Source of the DNA: Beta vulgaris subsp. vulgaris
Taxonomy: Eukaryota > Streptophyta > Magnoliopsida > Caryophyllales > Amaranthaceae
Length of the DNA stretch: 64,000 nt
Direction of reading: 5' to 3'
Assembly (NCBI RefSeq): GCF_026745355.1
Contig: NC_079210.1
Coordinates: 10,313,693-10,377,692 of the forward strand
In this document: piece by piece, positions 36,289-46,569 of the stretch
How positions within the stretch are numbered: the stretch's first letter is position 1
Layout of the letters: every line of letters begins with the position of its first letter
Notes under the pieces: generated by a model
Told to the model about the DNA's origin: nothing
Database searches by the model: none
The model's input: the letters and a program-made list of their open reading frames with translations, nothing else
Position numbers and translations under genes: made by a program

Positions 36289-37507
36289 CTACTTGAGCAA
36301 GTTGTGTTCGATCATCTTGTTGTGAGCATTTATTTGTTGGAGGGAAGTGTTTATCTCTCCGAACTTCCTATCATTATCGGCATTGGTTTTTGTTTGTTGA
36401 ACTAGGAAGAGTTGGAGAGTGGAATCTAGGGAGGATTGTTTGGGTTGGTTTGGTTCAAAGGGAGCTCTAGGGGTTGTTATGTGAATGTTTGTTGGGGTTA
36501 TGGAATCCGGGTGGTCTAGCTTGGTAGGGTTGGGGTGGTTGAGGGTTCTTCCATCCATCACTCGCATTGTTATTCCATCTTCCATGGTTGTTGAAGTTAG
36601 GATTTCCCTCACCTCTAGAATCACCCGTGCAACATGGTCCACAGATTGGCTAGGAGATGCTAAGCTTACCTTTTCCAACTTCTTTGCAAGAGTATCAAGT
36701 TTTGCATCAATGTGGTCAATGGCATCAAGATCATACTTGCCTTTGCTTGCATTCTTTTTGCTTGCGGTTCTAGTAAAATTCTCCCAAGATTAGTGTCTTA
36801 CTACCTCTTCAATTGTAGGCTCAATATTGTCAACCTAAATCTTTGTTAGTTGGCCTCCCACACCCGAACTAAGGCTTGTACGGGTCATAGGAAGGAGACC
36901 ATCATAGAAGCTTTGCATAAGCATCCATTGACTTTAGCCATGGTGAGGACAAGATCTTTGAAGATCCTTGAACCTATCTCAAGCTCCATATAATGTCCCA
37001 TCCTCCTCTTGAAAGAAATTAGATATCTTCCTCCTGACTTCGGAGGTTTTATCTTGGGAGTAGATTTCATCCACAAAAGTCGTGGTAACTTGTGCCCTAG
37101 TTGTCAAAGAGTCTTTCGGAATGGATTGCAACCATTTCTTAGCCTTTCCCACAAGAGAGAAGTGAAATAGGTTTAGCCTCACAAATTCTTGAATCACATT
37201 ATTTTGCTTCACCGTAGCACATAGCTCCAAGAAATTAGCCAAATGCTCAAGAGGGCATTCATGGGTCATACCCCCATATGGATCTTGCTTGATCATGCGA
37301 ATCAAATGTGTAGAAAATTCAAAGTTGGCGGTAGTAGTTGCGGCAAATACCACTTTTGAGTTCAAGTGCCTCGGGATGACCAAAATCCCGTAATGCTCTA
37401 GGAGCCTCGTCTCCCATAGTGCTAGAAGTAGTGGAGATAGACGAATCTTGTTCGAAACCCGGTTGTTCAACACTCGATGGTCCGGGATTTGTAAGGATTC
37501 TCCTCAA
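36289..37507 (-). pseudogene. Athila gag
   Basis: Three readings belong together: 37507-37319 (N-terminal), 37473-36979 and 36678-36289. The middle one contains the gag core: PYGGMTHECPLEHLANFLEL, then LNLFHFSLVGKAKKWLQSIP and ISNFFQEEDGTLYGA, the Athila capsid pattern. The last contains a Gln/Asn-rich segment (PFEPNQPKQSSLDSTLQLFL). Frame changes near 37400 and stops near 36980 and 36790 break the protein. No zinc knuckle was seen. Confidence 0.8.
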
Positions 37508-37706
37508 TTATCTCAATGTATTTTCAAGGTTATGATCGATGGGGATGGTTGGCTCGCCCCTCAATCGTCTTGACATGCAACCAATAAAGCTAAGAAGAAT
37601 ATTAGTAAAAACAACCAAGAGGTAAACACACCACAAGAAGAGGTAAGGAAAAAATAGAATAATTTAGTCTCAAAACTAACAAATTTGCCAATGTTACCGC
37701 TACTTT

Positions 37707-37722
37707 CCCGGCAATGGCGCCA
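37707..37722 (-). other. tRNA-Asp primer-binding site
   Basis: The minus strand reads TGGCGCCATTGCCGGG five bases after the 5' LTR end. It matches the complement of the 3' end of plant tRNA-Asp (TGGCGCCGTTGCCGGG) at all but one position. This is the usual Athila primer site. Confidence 0.85.
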
Positions 37723-37727
37723 AAATT

Positions 37728-39555
37728 TGACGGGTCGTTATATACTCGCCAAGTAAAACCTAAACTACCCAAGATAGGATAACGTCAAATATAACCTAAA
37801 CTACCCAAGATAGGGTAAGTATATGGTCAAATCCACAACGAAGTAGGGCTAATCAAGGGTCAATTAGCTAATTACAATGAGTTAAATCAATTTTTTTAGG
37901 TTTTATAAAGGTTTAACGATGATTCTAAAATCTAAGTAAACTAAGAAATCAGCAAATTAAATCAACAATCAAGTAAGGGAGATAATATAAGGGTGAAAGA
38001 ACTAGGGGATTAGGGGATGGATTCACCAACACTCTACCCAAGAATCCAATCATCAAAACCAAGGGGAAACAATTGAGGGATTACAAGGGAAAATCACGCA
38101 TATAGGACTTCTAATTACTCTCTCGAGCTAATTAGAAGAGCTTAATTAGTCACTTATGATCTATTCTCATGGCATGATCAACTAATCTAGCCAAATCAAG
38201 CACAACATGATTAATCGAGCTTCCTAAACTAGAAAATGCCTATTTTTATGGGGATCCTAGTTTAGCAACCAAACTTAGTTTACTCCTAGCTTCATCCTTT
38301 GATCCTTCACTAGAAAATCCAAATATGTAAGTTAAGTGGTGATCAAACACCCAACAAACCAAATAAATCAAGTTTGATCAACAAGTTCAACCTCAAAAGT
38401 TAACCCCCTAACTTAGATTTAGGATCCAAAGAGTAAATGAAGGCTACATTCTTTCCCTTAGTAAGAAACTACTCACACATTATGAAAATAAAACAAAACA
38501 AAACTCGAAATAACTTCATCACCAGAACTATGGAGGAAAGACAAAAAGAGAAGATTAACAAATAATAAACAAGAACTAAGCAACAAAACAATGATCATAA
38601 ACAAGATTAAGGAAAGAGAAGAAGAAATAAATAAGAAATTACCAACTTTTAATTAAGCTTGCATAAATAGTGAAAAATGGATATCAAAAGCTTCAGACCT
38701 AATTTTTTCTCTCCTCAAGTTCTAAAGATTTTATATCAAAATTAGATTAAAATCTTCCTATAATCTCCCTATTTAAAATCTAATCTAAATGTATCTATAG
38801 AGAGGCCGTTTTATACCTCTCACAAATACAGAAGGGCAATCAGCGAAAAAAACGGAAGCTAGGCCATTCAGAGCTCCCGCTCCATGCATGGAGCGCGAGC
38901 TCTGACTCAAATTTGAATTTTTTGCATCATAGGTCGAAGCTCCCGCTCCATTGGGTCGGAACGCCAGCTTCAACTTCTCTGCAGAACTTTTGCTGGGAAT
39001 CCGGAGCTCCCGTTCCATCGTGGAGCGCCAACTCCAATGTCTTGGTAGAATTTGCTTGGAATTCGGAGCTCCTGCTCCATGCGTGGAGCGCCAGCTCTAA
39101 TGTCTTGGCAGAATTTGATGGGAATTCGGAGCTCTCGCTACAAGCGTGGAGCGCCAACTCTAATGTCTCGGCAGAATTTGCTGAAAATTCGGAGCTCTCG
39201 CTCCATGCGTGGAGCGCGAGCTTTGACTATGCTTCTACTCTTCTTTGCAATTTGAAGCCCCCTCTCTCCATCCAAAAGCTTCTTTTTGCCATCCCAAGCT
39301 TTGAAAATCTCGATTAGGCCGCTACGAAACTTGAAAGAAGTTAAGAACAAGTCATGGCATAGGATGCCCACAACATTCAAACTTCGCATAAATTGAAAAA
39401 CAATTATAACTTCCAAAAAGGAGTCAACATACATGAAACTAATGGAGGCACTAACATTGAACAAAGCTAAGGTAAACAAGCATGAAAATTGACTAAACAA
39501 GAGCTTATTTAGGGTGGAAAGAGGTCATAAAAGCGGTCTCAAAAACCACTTATCA
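37728..39555 (-). repeat. 5' LTR of the Athila element
   Basis: 1828 bp, 37 bp longer than its partner. The excess is accounted for by a tandem duplication of about 36 bp near 37750-37820 (AACCTAAACTACCCAAGATA occurs twice). It carries the equivalent hairpin array at 38868-39225. Confidence 0.92.
38868..39225. repeat. Hairpin tandem array in the 5' LTR
   Basis: The allelic counterpart of the array at 23110-23465, again six units with GAGCTCCCGCTCCAT and ATGGAGCGC arms. Some arm bases have changed (e.g. CTCCCGTTCC near 39006, CTCTCGCTAC near 39131). Confidence 0.85.
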
Positions 39556-39631
39556 CTAGATTTTTGCGAGAAGTCTATAGATAATGATGAGTTAAAGTGA
39601 TATAGTCAGGATTTGTTACAGAACATATACT

Positions 39632-40170
39632 TTTTTTTTAAAGAGAAATTTCATTAATTGATGGCCAGACGGCATCTACAATAAGTATTAAAGAAAAACA
39701 AGACATAATCAGACAAGATGAAATCAAATTCGTTTTCGAATAAACTACAATGAACCAGAAAAAGCAATACAGCGCAACCCCTTTTATTTGCTGGATCACG
39801 CAACTATTGATGGAGAAGTCTATCATTCTGACATAGTTTGGGGAAGAAAATTGTTGATTTAACCATGTTGACCGCATCCGAATTTCCAATACTTCGATGT
39901 TGATTATCTTGAACTTCAACCAATAGGAACAATTTCTCATACCAATTTTTAAACTTCCATGTGGGAAGAGAATAAAACCAAACTCTAACTCCTATAAAAG
40001 GAGATAAAGAACCCAAAAATTGGGTAATAACAAAAACAATGAAAAGTAGAAGAAAAAAGAAGAAATTGGGGGCTTACCACCATCGAAAGAATGATGGCAG
40101 CCCCAAACTAAAAAAAAAAAGATTAGGGTTTTTTAGGAGAGAGGGAAGAGGAGGAGGCTAGGGTTTTCAA
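39632..40170 (-). mobile_element. LINE-like remnant (5' leader joined to 3' UTR and poly(A))
   Basis: On the minus strand it starts with CCTAGCCTCCTCTTCCCTC and GGGGCTGCCATCATTC...GGTGGTAAGCCCCC, then ends GCCATCAATTAATGAAATTT followed by CTCTTT and an A run (T run at 39632-39640 on the plus strand). That is a LINE with its coding part deleted. It aligns with 19330-19880. Confidence 0.55.
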
Positions 40171-40319
40171 ATTTTTGCCGTTTACTATAATGTAATTAAA
40201 TATTTTACATACAAGAATATAGACTTAGATTAACATTACTGACTATTCTATTAATTTGTTAGAAAATGATATAAGTAAACTTTTTTTTTTCTTTAGGTTT
40301 CCCAACAATTTTAGCAGAG

Positions 40320-40920
40320 AGGAAAATATAGAGAAAAAAGAAGAAAAGAAAAATAAACATTTACAAAGAATTTCTAATCCTAAAGTCTAAACTCTCCTAT
40401 GTGTAAAAGCTGCGCGCACACAAGATTAACAATTAGCGCTAACCCTCTATTACAATTTCCATCTCTCTCTACAGTCTACACATTCATGCATTTAGATTTT
40501 CTATGTAAAAAAGTTCACATATCAACAACTAGCAATTTCGTATTTCCAGCATCAAGTTTGAGGAGCAGATAAGAAGAGTGACACAAAAAAAGCTGAACAT
40601 CTTCTTTCGACCATTTCCAAAAATATTCAAGGTATGTTATTACTGCTATAAGTTTTATCATTTTAATTTTTAGCTTACACATAAAAATCTGAGTAAGAAT
40701 TCAGACATTATTTGCTGTTCTTTTTTGCTAATTTCAATTTTATTCACTGGTAAGATAAACTCAAAAGAAGAAAAAAAAAATCTGATTTTGGGGGTTCAGC
40801 TTTTGGATAATTGATGTTAATTAGCATTTATTCAAATCTTGTAGTGTTGTTGCGTGTGTTGTTCAGGCTGCAGGATTATTTTGAGAAGAATCTTTTGTTA
40901 TTGTGCAATAATTAGTGAAG
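40320..40920 (+). promoter_or_regulatory. 5'UTR of the helicase gene with a leader intron
   Basis: A likely intron runs from GTATGTTATT at 40632 to TTGTTCAG at 40866, with a T-rich 3' side, and places the spliced leader directly upstream of the ATG at 40921. Leader introns are common in plant housekeeping genes. The transcription start was not located. Confidence 0.55.
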
Positions 40921-42594
40921 ATGCCAGCTATAGTGTCATCACGCTTACTTTGCATTGTAGGGGAGTCTTTACCATTTGGGAAACTGTTTCATGTTTCTAG
41001 GCCAGCTTGTTACCCCGGAAACGTGCGATTTCGATATCTTAGTAGGTTTAGCCATGAAAATAGGAATGGCCCCCTCACCCTTGCCAGCCTCGGGTTCAGG
41101 TTAAAAGATGAAGTTGAAACAGATAGATTGAATGTAGTAGATAAACTTGGGCAGCAGAATTCTGCAATTGAAGTGCCTAAAGCGAAACGGAAGGTAAAGT
41201 CAGGTGAAGTGAAGAAGTCTGTCGAAATTGAGATAGAGGGAGCCCCATTTGCGGCTAGCTCGTTTGCTGAGCTTGGCCTTCCACCTTTGTTGTTAAAGAG
41301 ATTAGAAGAGGAGGGTTTTACACTTCCCACTGATGTCCAATCAACTGCAGTTCCGACTATTTTAAAAGGGTATGACGCTGTCATCCAATCGTACACTGGT
41401 TCTGGGAAAACTCTCGCGTATCTATTGCCAATACTTTCTGAAGTTGGCCCGCTCAAAAAGGAATCTGCCACCATTGTGGAGGATACTGGAAGTAAGAAGA
41501 AGGATGTGGAAGCAGTTATTGTGGCTCCTTCTAGGGAGCTTGGGATGCAGATTGTGAGGGAGGTTGAGAAACTTTTGGGACCTGCAGACAAGAGATTGGT
41601 TCAGCAGCTGGTTGGAGGTGCTAACAGATCGAGGCAGGAGGAAGCGCTCAAGAAAAACAAACCTCTCATTGTTGTTGGCACACCGGGGCGTATAGCTGAG
41701 ATTAGTTCAGCTGGGAAGCTAAATACACATGGTTGTCGGTTTTTGGTGTTAGACGAAGTTGATGAACTTCTTGCATTCAACTTTCGGGAGGATATGCACA
41801 GAATTCTAGAACATGTTGGAAAGAGGAGATCGGGGCCAGGGGTAGGCTCTAAATCTCTTGATGGGACTAGAAGAACTGAACGTCAGACCATTATGGTGTC
41901 TGCAACTATGCCAATGTCAGTAGTAAGAGCAGCTCGGGGTTGGGGAAGGGATCCGGTTCTTGTCAGAGCTAAAACTGTGAGCTCACTTGAATCAGTCTTA
42001 GCTTCTGGTCCTGCAACTATGGTAAATTCTGATTCTTCATCAGGAACAAACTCACCATCATCTCAGGCAGCATCTGAAAGCTTACCCCCGCTTTTGAAGC
42101 ACTATTACTGCACCACTAGGTTACAACACAAGGTTGATACATTAAGGAGATGTGTTCATGCCCTTGATGCTAAGTTTGTTATAGTATTTATGAACCAGAA
42201 TAAACAGCTGAAGGATATTGTTTACAAATTAGAGGCTCGTGGGATAAAAGCTGCAGAGCTTCATGGGGATCTTGGGAAACTTGCTCGATCTACCGTGCTA
42301 AAGAAGTTTAAAAGTGGGGAGATAAGAATACTTGTGACAAATGAGCTTGCTGCTAGAGGATTAGATATTGTAGAGTGTGATCTTGTAATTAATCTTGAAT
42401 TACCCACGGACTCAATTCACTATGCACATCGAGCTGGAAGAACTGGTCGTCTTGGCAGGAAGGGTGTAGTAGTTAGCATATGTGAACAACATGAAGCTTT
42501 TGTTGTGAAAAAACTCCAGAAGCAGCTTGGGGTGGCTATTCAATCCTGTGATTTTGTTGAAGGTAAACTTATCAAGGAAGAGGATGAGAAGTAA
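40921..42594 (+). CDS. RH47: DEAD-box ATP-dependent RNA helicase, mitochondrial (RH47/ISE1-like)
   Basis: Single uninterrupted reading of 557 residues from the ATG at 40921. All helicase motifs are in order: Q motif region FAELGLPPLLLKRLEEEGF, motif I SYTGSGKT (about 157-164), VAPSRELGMQ, TPGR, motif II DEVD (278-281), SAT (327-329), VIVFMN, ARGLDI and HRAGRTGR (503-510). The enzyme unwinds RNA with ATP. The basic, Ser/Arg-containing N-terminus without acidic residues up to about residue 14 fits organelle import. The closest plant protein I recall is RH47 (ISE1), a mitochondrial helicase of about 550 residues whose loss alters plasmodesmata; motif II there also departs from DEAD. Identification rests on remembered family features. 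Confidence 0.9.
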   Translation: MPAIVSSRLLCIVGESLPFGKLFHVSRPACYPGNVRFRYLSRFSHENRNGPLTLASLGFRLKDEVETDRLNVVDKLGQQNSAIEVPKAKRKVKSGEVKKSVEIEIEGAPFAASSFAELGLPPLLLKRLEEEGFTLPTDVQSTAVPTILKGYDAVIQSYTGSGKTLAYLLPILSEVGPLKKESATIVEDTGSKKKDVEAVIVAPSRELGMQIVREVEKLLGPADKRLVQQLVGGANRSRQEEALKKNKPLIVVGTPGRIAEISSAGKLNTHGCRFLVLDEVDELLAFNFREDMHRILEHVGKRRSGPGVGSKSLDGTRRTERQTIMVSATMPMSVVRAARGWGRDPVLVRAKTVSSLESVLASGPATMVNSDSSSGTNSPSSQAASESLPPLLKHYYCTTRLQHKVDTLRRCVHALDAKFVIVFMNQNKQLKDIVYKLEARGIKAAELHGDLGKLARSTVLKKFKSGEIRILVTNELAARGLDIVECDLVINLELPTDSIHYAHRAGRTGRLGRKGVVVSICEQHEAFVVKKLQKQLGVAIQSCDFVEGKLIKEEDEK

Positions 42595-44145
42595 GCTCAG
42601 AGGTACGAAGAGATTTAGCAAGACGAACATTTGGTCTGTATACCTCTCTGTGTAGTGAGTTAAAGCAGACATGCATTTCATTCATGTGGTATGTATACCT
42701 CTCTAAAATATGAAAAGCAATGGTGGTTGCGTCTCCTTCCACACATTAGGGATGGTGTTAGAGCCCTTGTTCCTGCAGCTGGACGTGCCCCCACGCCTTT
42801 AACCCTGCCTACTCCTGTTGTGAGTCTTACCATATCTAAGTATTGTATTCGAACTTCACTTCAAAAGTTATCAGCAATGTCCCTAGCTCTTTTGAATATT
42901 ATTATGCCTGTGTATTTCATTCGCATTGGAAATAGATAGATGCTTTACTATACATCTTGGTCTGTGTTCTTTTTTCTTTGTCATTGTGAAAGTTGGTTTT
43001 GATGAGATTAATATTAATTTGACCGCGCTTGTTTTCCTCAAATATTCTAGACTACATTTTAGAGGAAGTAAATTTGTAATTTTCACTAAGTGGGTGTTTG
43101 GCAAAGAGTAGAGCATAGGAAAAGAGTTGATTGGACTAGTCAGTCGAATATTTAGTGATGTTTGATTGGAAGTGGCTAAGGATCTACTGTAATGATTAGT
43201 GAGGAACAGAGGAACATTGAAAACCCGTAGCACACATGGTAAGTCAGTCATTTCCGAAGAAGGATACCTGACGTTCGAATCATCAGGCCACTAAAAATCT
43301 GGCTTTTCTTCTTCTTCAGCCATTGGGGTTGCTTCTTCTGCCATTGTGGTTACTCTTCTCTCTTTTTCCCTGATTTCCGTCCCTTCCACATCTCTTCCTG
43401 TTTGCCTGCTGGTCTCAAAGTAAAGGAACCATATCTCTTCATCTTTCCTCCTTCCTTCTTTGAAATATGACCAGAATTTTTACTTTTCTACATCACGAGT
43501 CATATTCTTTTGAGAATTTAATGGATCTTGCTTCGGAAGAGAGTGGTAGTGGTGTGGTTGCACTGGCGGATGTGGCAGCAGAGGAGAGGGAGTGGAGGGG
43601 CTGGTGGTGAGAGGAGAGAGAGAGATAAGGAAAACAATTGCATATACGGTCGCGATTGCGTTGTCGCGGAAGCGGCTTGTAACACATGAATGGTACGGAT
43701 CGCGGCCGACGCACGTGAATTTTTTCAAAAAATTCACATTAATATATTTCTAACCTTGCTTGCATTGTTTTGGTTTATGAAGTATTATTACACATAATAT
43801 GATCAAATCTTTCATAATATCATGTTTCATCAGCTATATAATCAATTCATAAAATATATTTGGCCAATGTTTGAAAAGAACGGATGTAATTGGGGTAAAA
43901 ACGGTATGGCGCTGCTAGTTCGAGTTACGGAACAGACAATGCAGCGAGAAATACGTGATATTTATTATGGCATTCCGTAACGGGATTTCGCGGAACGGCC
44001 AATCCAAAATCCATTACAGGCCGTTCTGGAACGGAACGGGAGAGTTTTAATTCCATGGAGAGAGTGTGAGTGTGAGTTTTAGGCCTTTTTTGATAGTCGA
44101 GCTAATGTTGCCATTGTTGTTGGAGCTGTCAGCTGAGAGAGGGGG

Positions 44146-44183
<38 letters not shown>

Positions 44184-44568
44184 TTAGTTGCTGTTTTAGA
44201 GGTTCGCGGAGTGGGCAGTGGAGATGTGTGTGCTACAGGGTAGGAAGGAGTGGCCCAGTGAGGTGAGGTGAGGTATTCAATTCTAATAATTTTCTACTTT
44301 ATTGCCCTACTGTTGGATCTGATGGTATTCAATTTCTTTTTTTTTTTTCTTCCTCAATTTAATTTGGATCATGTTTGTTGTTGTTGTTGATGGATTGATT
44401 GAATAAATTTCTGTCGATGTGAAAATTGTTGTTCGTTTTTCTGTGTTGAATTTAGGGTTTTTAGCAATCATATTCCATTTTTTGGGATCTATGGAATAAA
44501 TGTGATTAAAGAAGTGTGTATTTGGGGGGGGGGGGGGGGGGGTTGGTTTCACCAAGATATATACTAAA
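42595..44568. other. Helicase 3'UTR and intergenic DNA
   Basis: The 3'UTR probably covers the first few hundred bases. 42691-42939 has an open reading of ordinary base composition with no motif I recognise. 43640-44040 carries several CGGAACGG/CCGTTC-like inverted motifs, suggesting a decayed element end. A GA microsatellite lies at about 44144-44170 and a run of 19 G at 44524-44542. Confidence 0.35.
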
Positions 44569-44854
44569 GGAAAAATTGACATGAATAATCCAATTTTCAC
44601 TATTCTTTTCAAAATAATTCCAACTTTGGATTATTCCAAAATAATCCTAACTTTTGAGGGACCTTGTCAGAATAACCCAAACTATCACTTTTCTTGCCTA
44701 GATTAATCCATTTTAGGTTTATAATATATAGAAAATTAATAGTTCGGATTATTTTTGAGAAATTACCCCTAAAGTTGGGATTATTCTAAAATAACCAAGC
44801 TGAATTATTTTGATAAGACATGTGAAAGTTGGGATTATTCATGTCAATTTTTCC
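44569..44854. mobile_element. Mutator-type MITE with exact 9-bp target duplication
   Basis: TATACTAAA flanks both ends (44560-44568 and 44855-44863). The ends are an inverted pair: GGAAAAATTGACATGAATAA at left and TTATTCATGTCAATTTTTCC at right. The 286-bp interior is AT-rich with further GGATTATT/AATAATCC pairs and no coding sequence. A 9-bp duplication is diagnostic of Mutator-like transposition. Confidence 0.9.
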
Positions 44855-44863
44855 TATACTAAA

Positions 44864-46561
44864 TTAGAAGCTTAGCTGTAAATTTTATGAGCTTTTGAGT
44901 TTTTGATTAGATTTGGAATTTGGAAATTATATTTGGGAGTAAGATGACAGTTTGCCCTTTCTGGTGATTGATAACTGAATGGAAGTATGAGCAATATCAA
45001 GGCACTGCAATCAGCAGTTTCAGTTTCACTTTTAATTACTCTTACTACATAAAGAGAAAGACCTGGGGACGCCTAATTTTTTCGACAAAAGGGTTTATGA
45101 ATTACAAGCTTGTACTCCAAAATTTCTGCCCCGGTCTATCTCGCCGCCTTTCTCGAATACCTTGCTGCTGAGGTACTGATGTTTCTCTCTTTGAGTTTCT
45201 TATGCATCGATTGAGGTATTGATGTTTCTCTCTTCTTTGAGTTTCTTATGCATCAATTGAGGTACTGATGTTTCTCTCTGAGTTTCTTACGCATAGATTG
45301 AGTTTGCAGGAATTTGATAGATTGCCTCTGCTTTTGAGTAATTTTGTTTGCATTTGTTGATTCTTTAGATCTGTAGGTTCTTTTGTCATTAAACTCTCGA
45401 TACTTTTGTGTATGACTTGTGATTTTGAAGCTGGGTTTTGAAATTTCCTAATTGTGCTTTATTTTGGTATGGTTTCATTTGGGTTGGATGAGGCAGCTGA
45501 GAGTAGAAGCTCTGATGATGTGTGAGTTTTGGATCTTCCTTTTTGTTTTGCGTTCTTTCAATTCCAATTTCTCATACTTTTTATCATTAAACTCTCATAC
45601 TTTGGGTTTCGTCTTGTGATTTTGAAGTTGGGTTTTTTAATTTCCTTATTTTACTTTTATTTTTTGTATCGTTTCGCTTAGATTGGATGAGGGAGCTCAC
45701 AGTAGAAGCTCTTTTGATGTATGAGGTTTGAATATTCCTTTTAGTTTAGGCCTTGAGGGCATGAATTTGAAATTTCACTTAATTGTTTACATGATTCTGA
45801 CTCGATTTGTGTTCAAGGTTACGCAAATCTATGTAAGCTGTTGTTGGGGGCTCAAATTATCTATGTTACTATAGTTAGTGGGCAATCATATAGTTCCTTT
45901 AAGTTGGAAAAGGAAGAAACCACTGCCAAAATCAGTCTGGTCAGCTTTTGTGCATATCACCAGCTAATCAGTGGACTTTGTTTTGACATAATTCTATGAT
46001 ACATGTGATAGGAAACCTCTATCGCTTCTAAGATTTTGTTCTCTCTCTGCCTTGCTTCTTTTATTTAATTCTCAATTCTTTCTCTTTGGCTGTTTACCAG
46101 GCCCGATTTCATTGCTAGACTGATTTTGGAGTGGCGACAGGCGAAGATACAATGTTGTATGGAATACACTATACTTGTTTCGAGTGCCTCATTACAACAT
46201 AGATGCTTGTTTTTTGAAAATTCTCGACTTTAGCCTGTATTATAGATGTGAACAAAAGAAATTAGCCTTTAGGTACTATCTCGTAAGTTCATATGAACTA
46301 TGGAGCAAGTATTTTTTATTCTTATTTAAAGGTGCTATTTTTTTGTTTTGTTTTGTTTTGTCAGGAATTAATATGATCTGTGAAACATCAGTTTGCAAGG
46401 AAGCTTGGCTAGGACAAATTTGAGCTAGAATGTGTTTGTCCTTTACTTAGATTGGATGTAGGACCTTCTGATTCTTCTGATTGTGACTTGATCCAGTAAT
46501 TTCATGGCCTTTGTGTGTGTTGGTTGTGTCAGGGGCTAGCAATGACATGAAGATAGAGAGC
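44864..46561. other. Intergenic with local duplications, possible non-coding transcript
   Basis: 45172-45302 has three tandem units of about 43 bp around GTACTGATGTTTCTCTCT and TGAGTTTCTTATGCAT. 45375-45745 has a tandem pair of about 190 bp, each unit holding CATTAAACTCTC, CTTGTGATTTTGAAG and GTAGAAGCTCT. No reading frame persists. T-rich stretches and CAG junctions resemble intron/UTR sequence, but no gene can be built. Confidence 0.4.
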
Positions 46562-46569
46562 CATGAGAG

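Larger units (their letters stand above)
22005..39555 (-). mobile_element. Athila-type Ty3/Gypsy LTR retrotransposon with nested hAT
   Basis: Two near-identical LTRs (39555-37728 is the 5' LTR, 23795-22005 the 3' LTR) bracket a minus-strand interior with primer-binding site, gag, protease, RT, RNase H, integrase, an env-like region and a polypurine tract, in the Athila order. LTRs start TGATAAGTGGTTTT and end CCCGTCA, typical of Athila. Total 17.55 kb, of which 3.26 kb is a nested hAT. All coding regions carry stops or frameshifts, so this copy cannot move on its own. The flanks (AAATT at 22000-22004, CTAGA at 39556-39560) do not match, so no target duplication is seen. Confidence 0.9.

Noticed and set aside
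37707..37722. tRNA gene
   Set aside because: Only the 16-bp primer-binding complement is present; no cloverleaf sequence adjoins it. No tRNA or rRNA gene was seen anywhere in the window.
40915..40920. Upstream GTG as helicase start
   Set aside because: Plant genes start at ATG; the first in-frame ATG is at 40921.
41010..41591. 193-residue minus-strand reading
   Set aside because: It is antisense to the intact helicase gene.
42691..42939. Possible small gene downstream of the helicase
   Set aside because: The frame shows no known motif and sits where a 3'UTR is expected.
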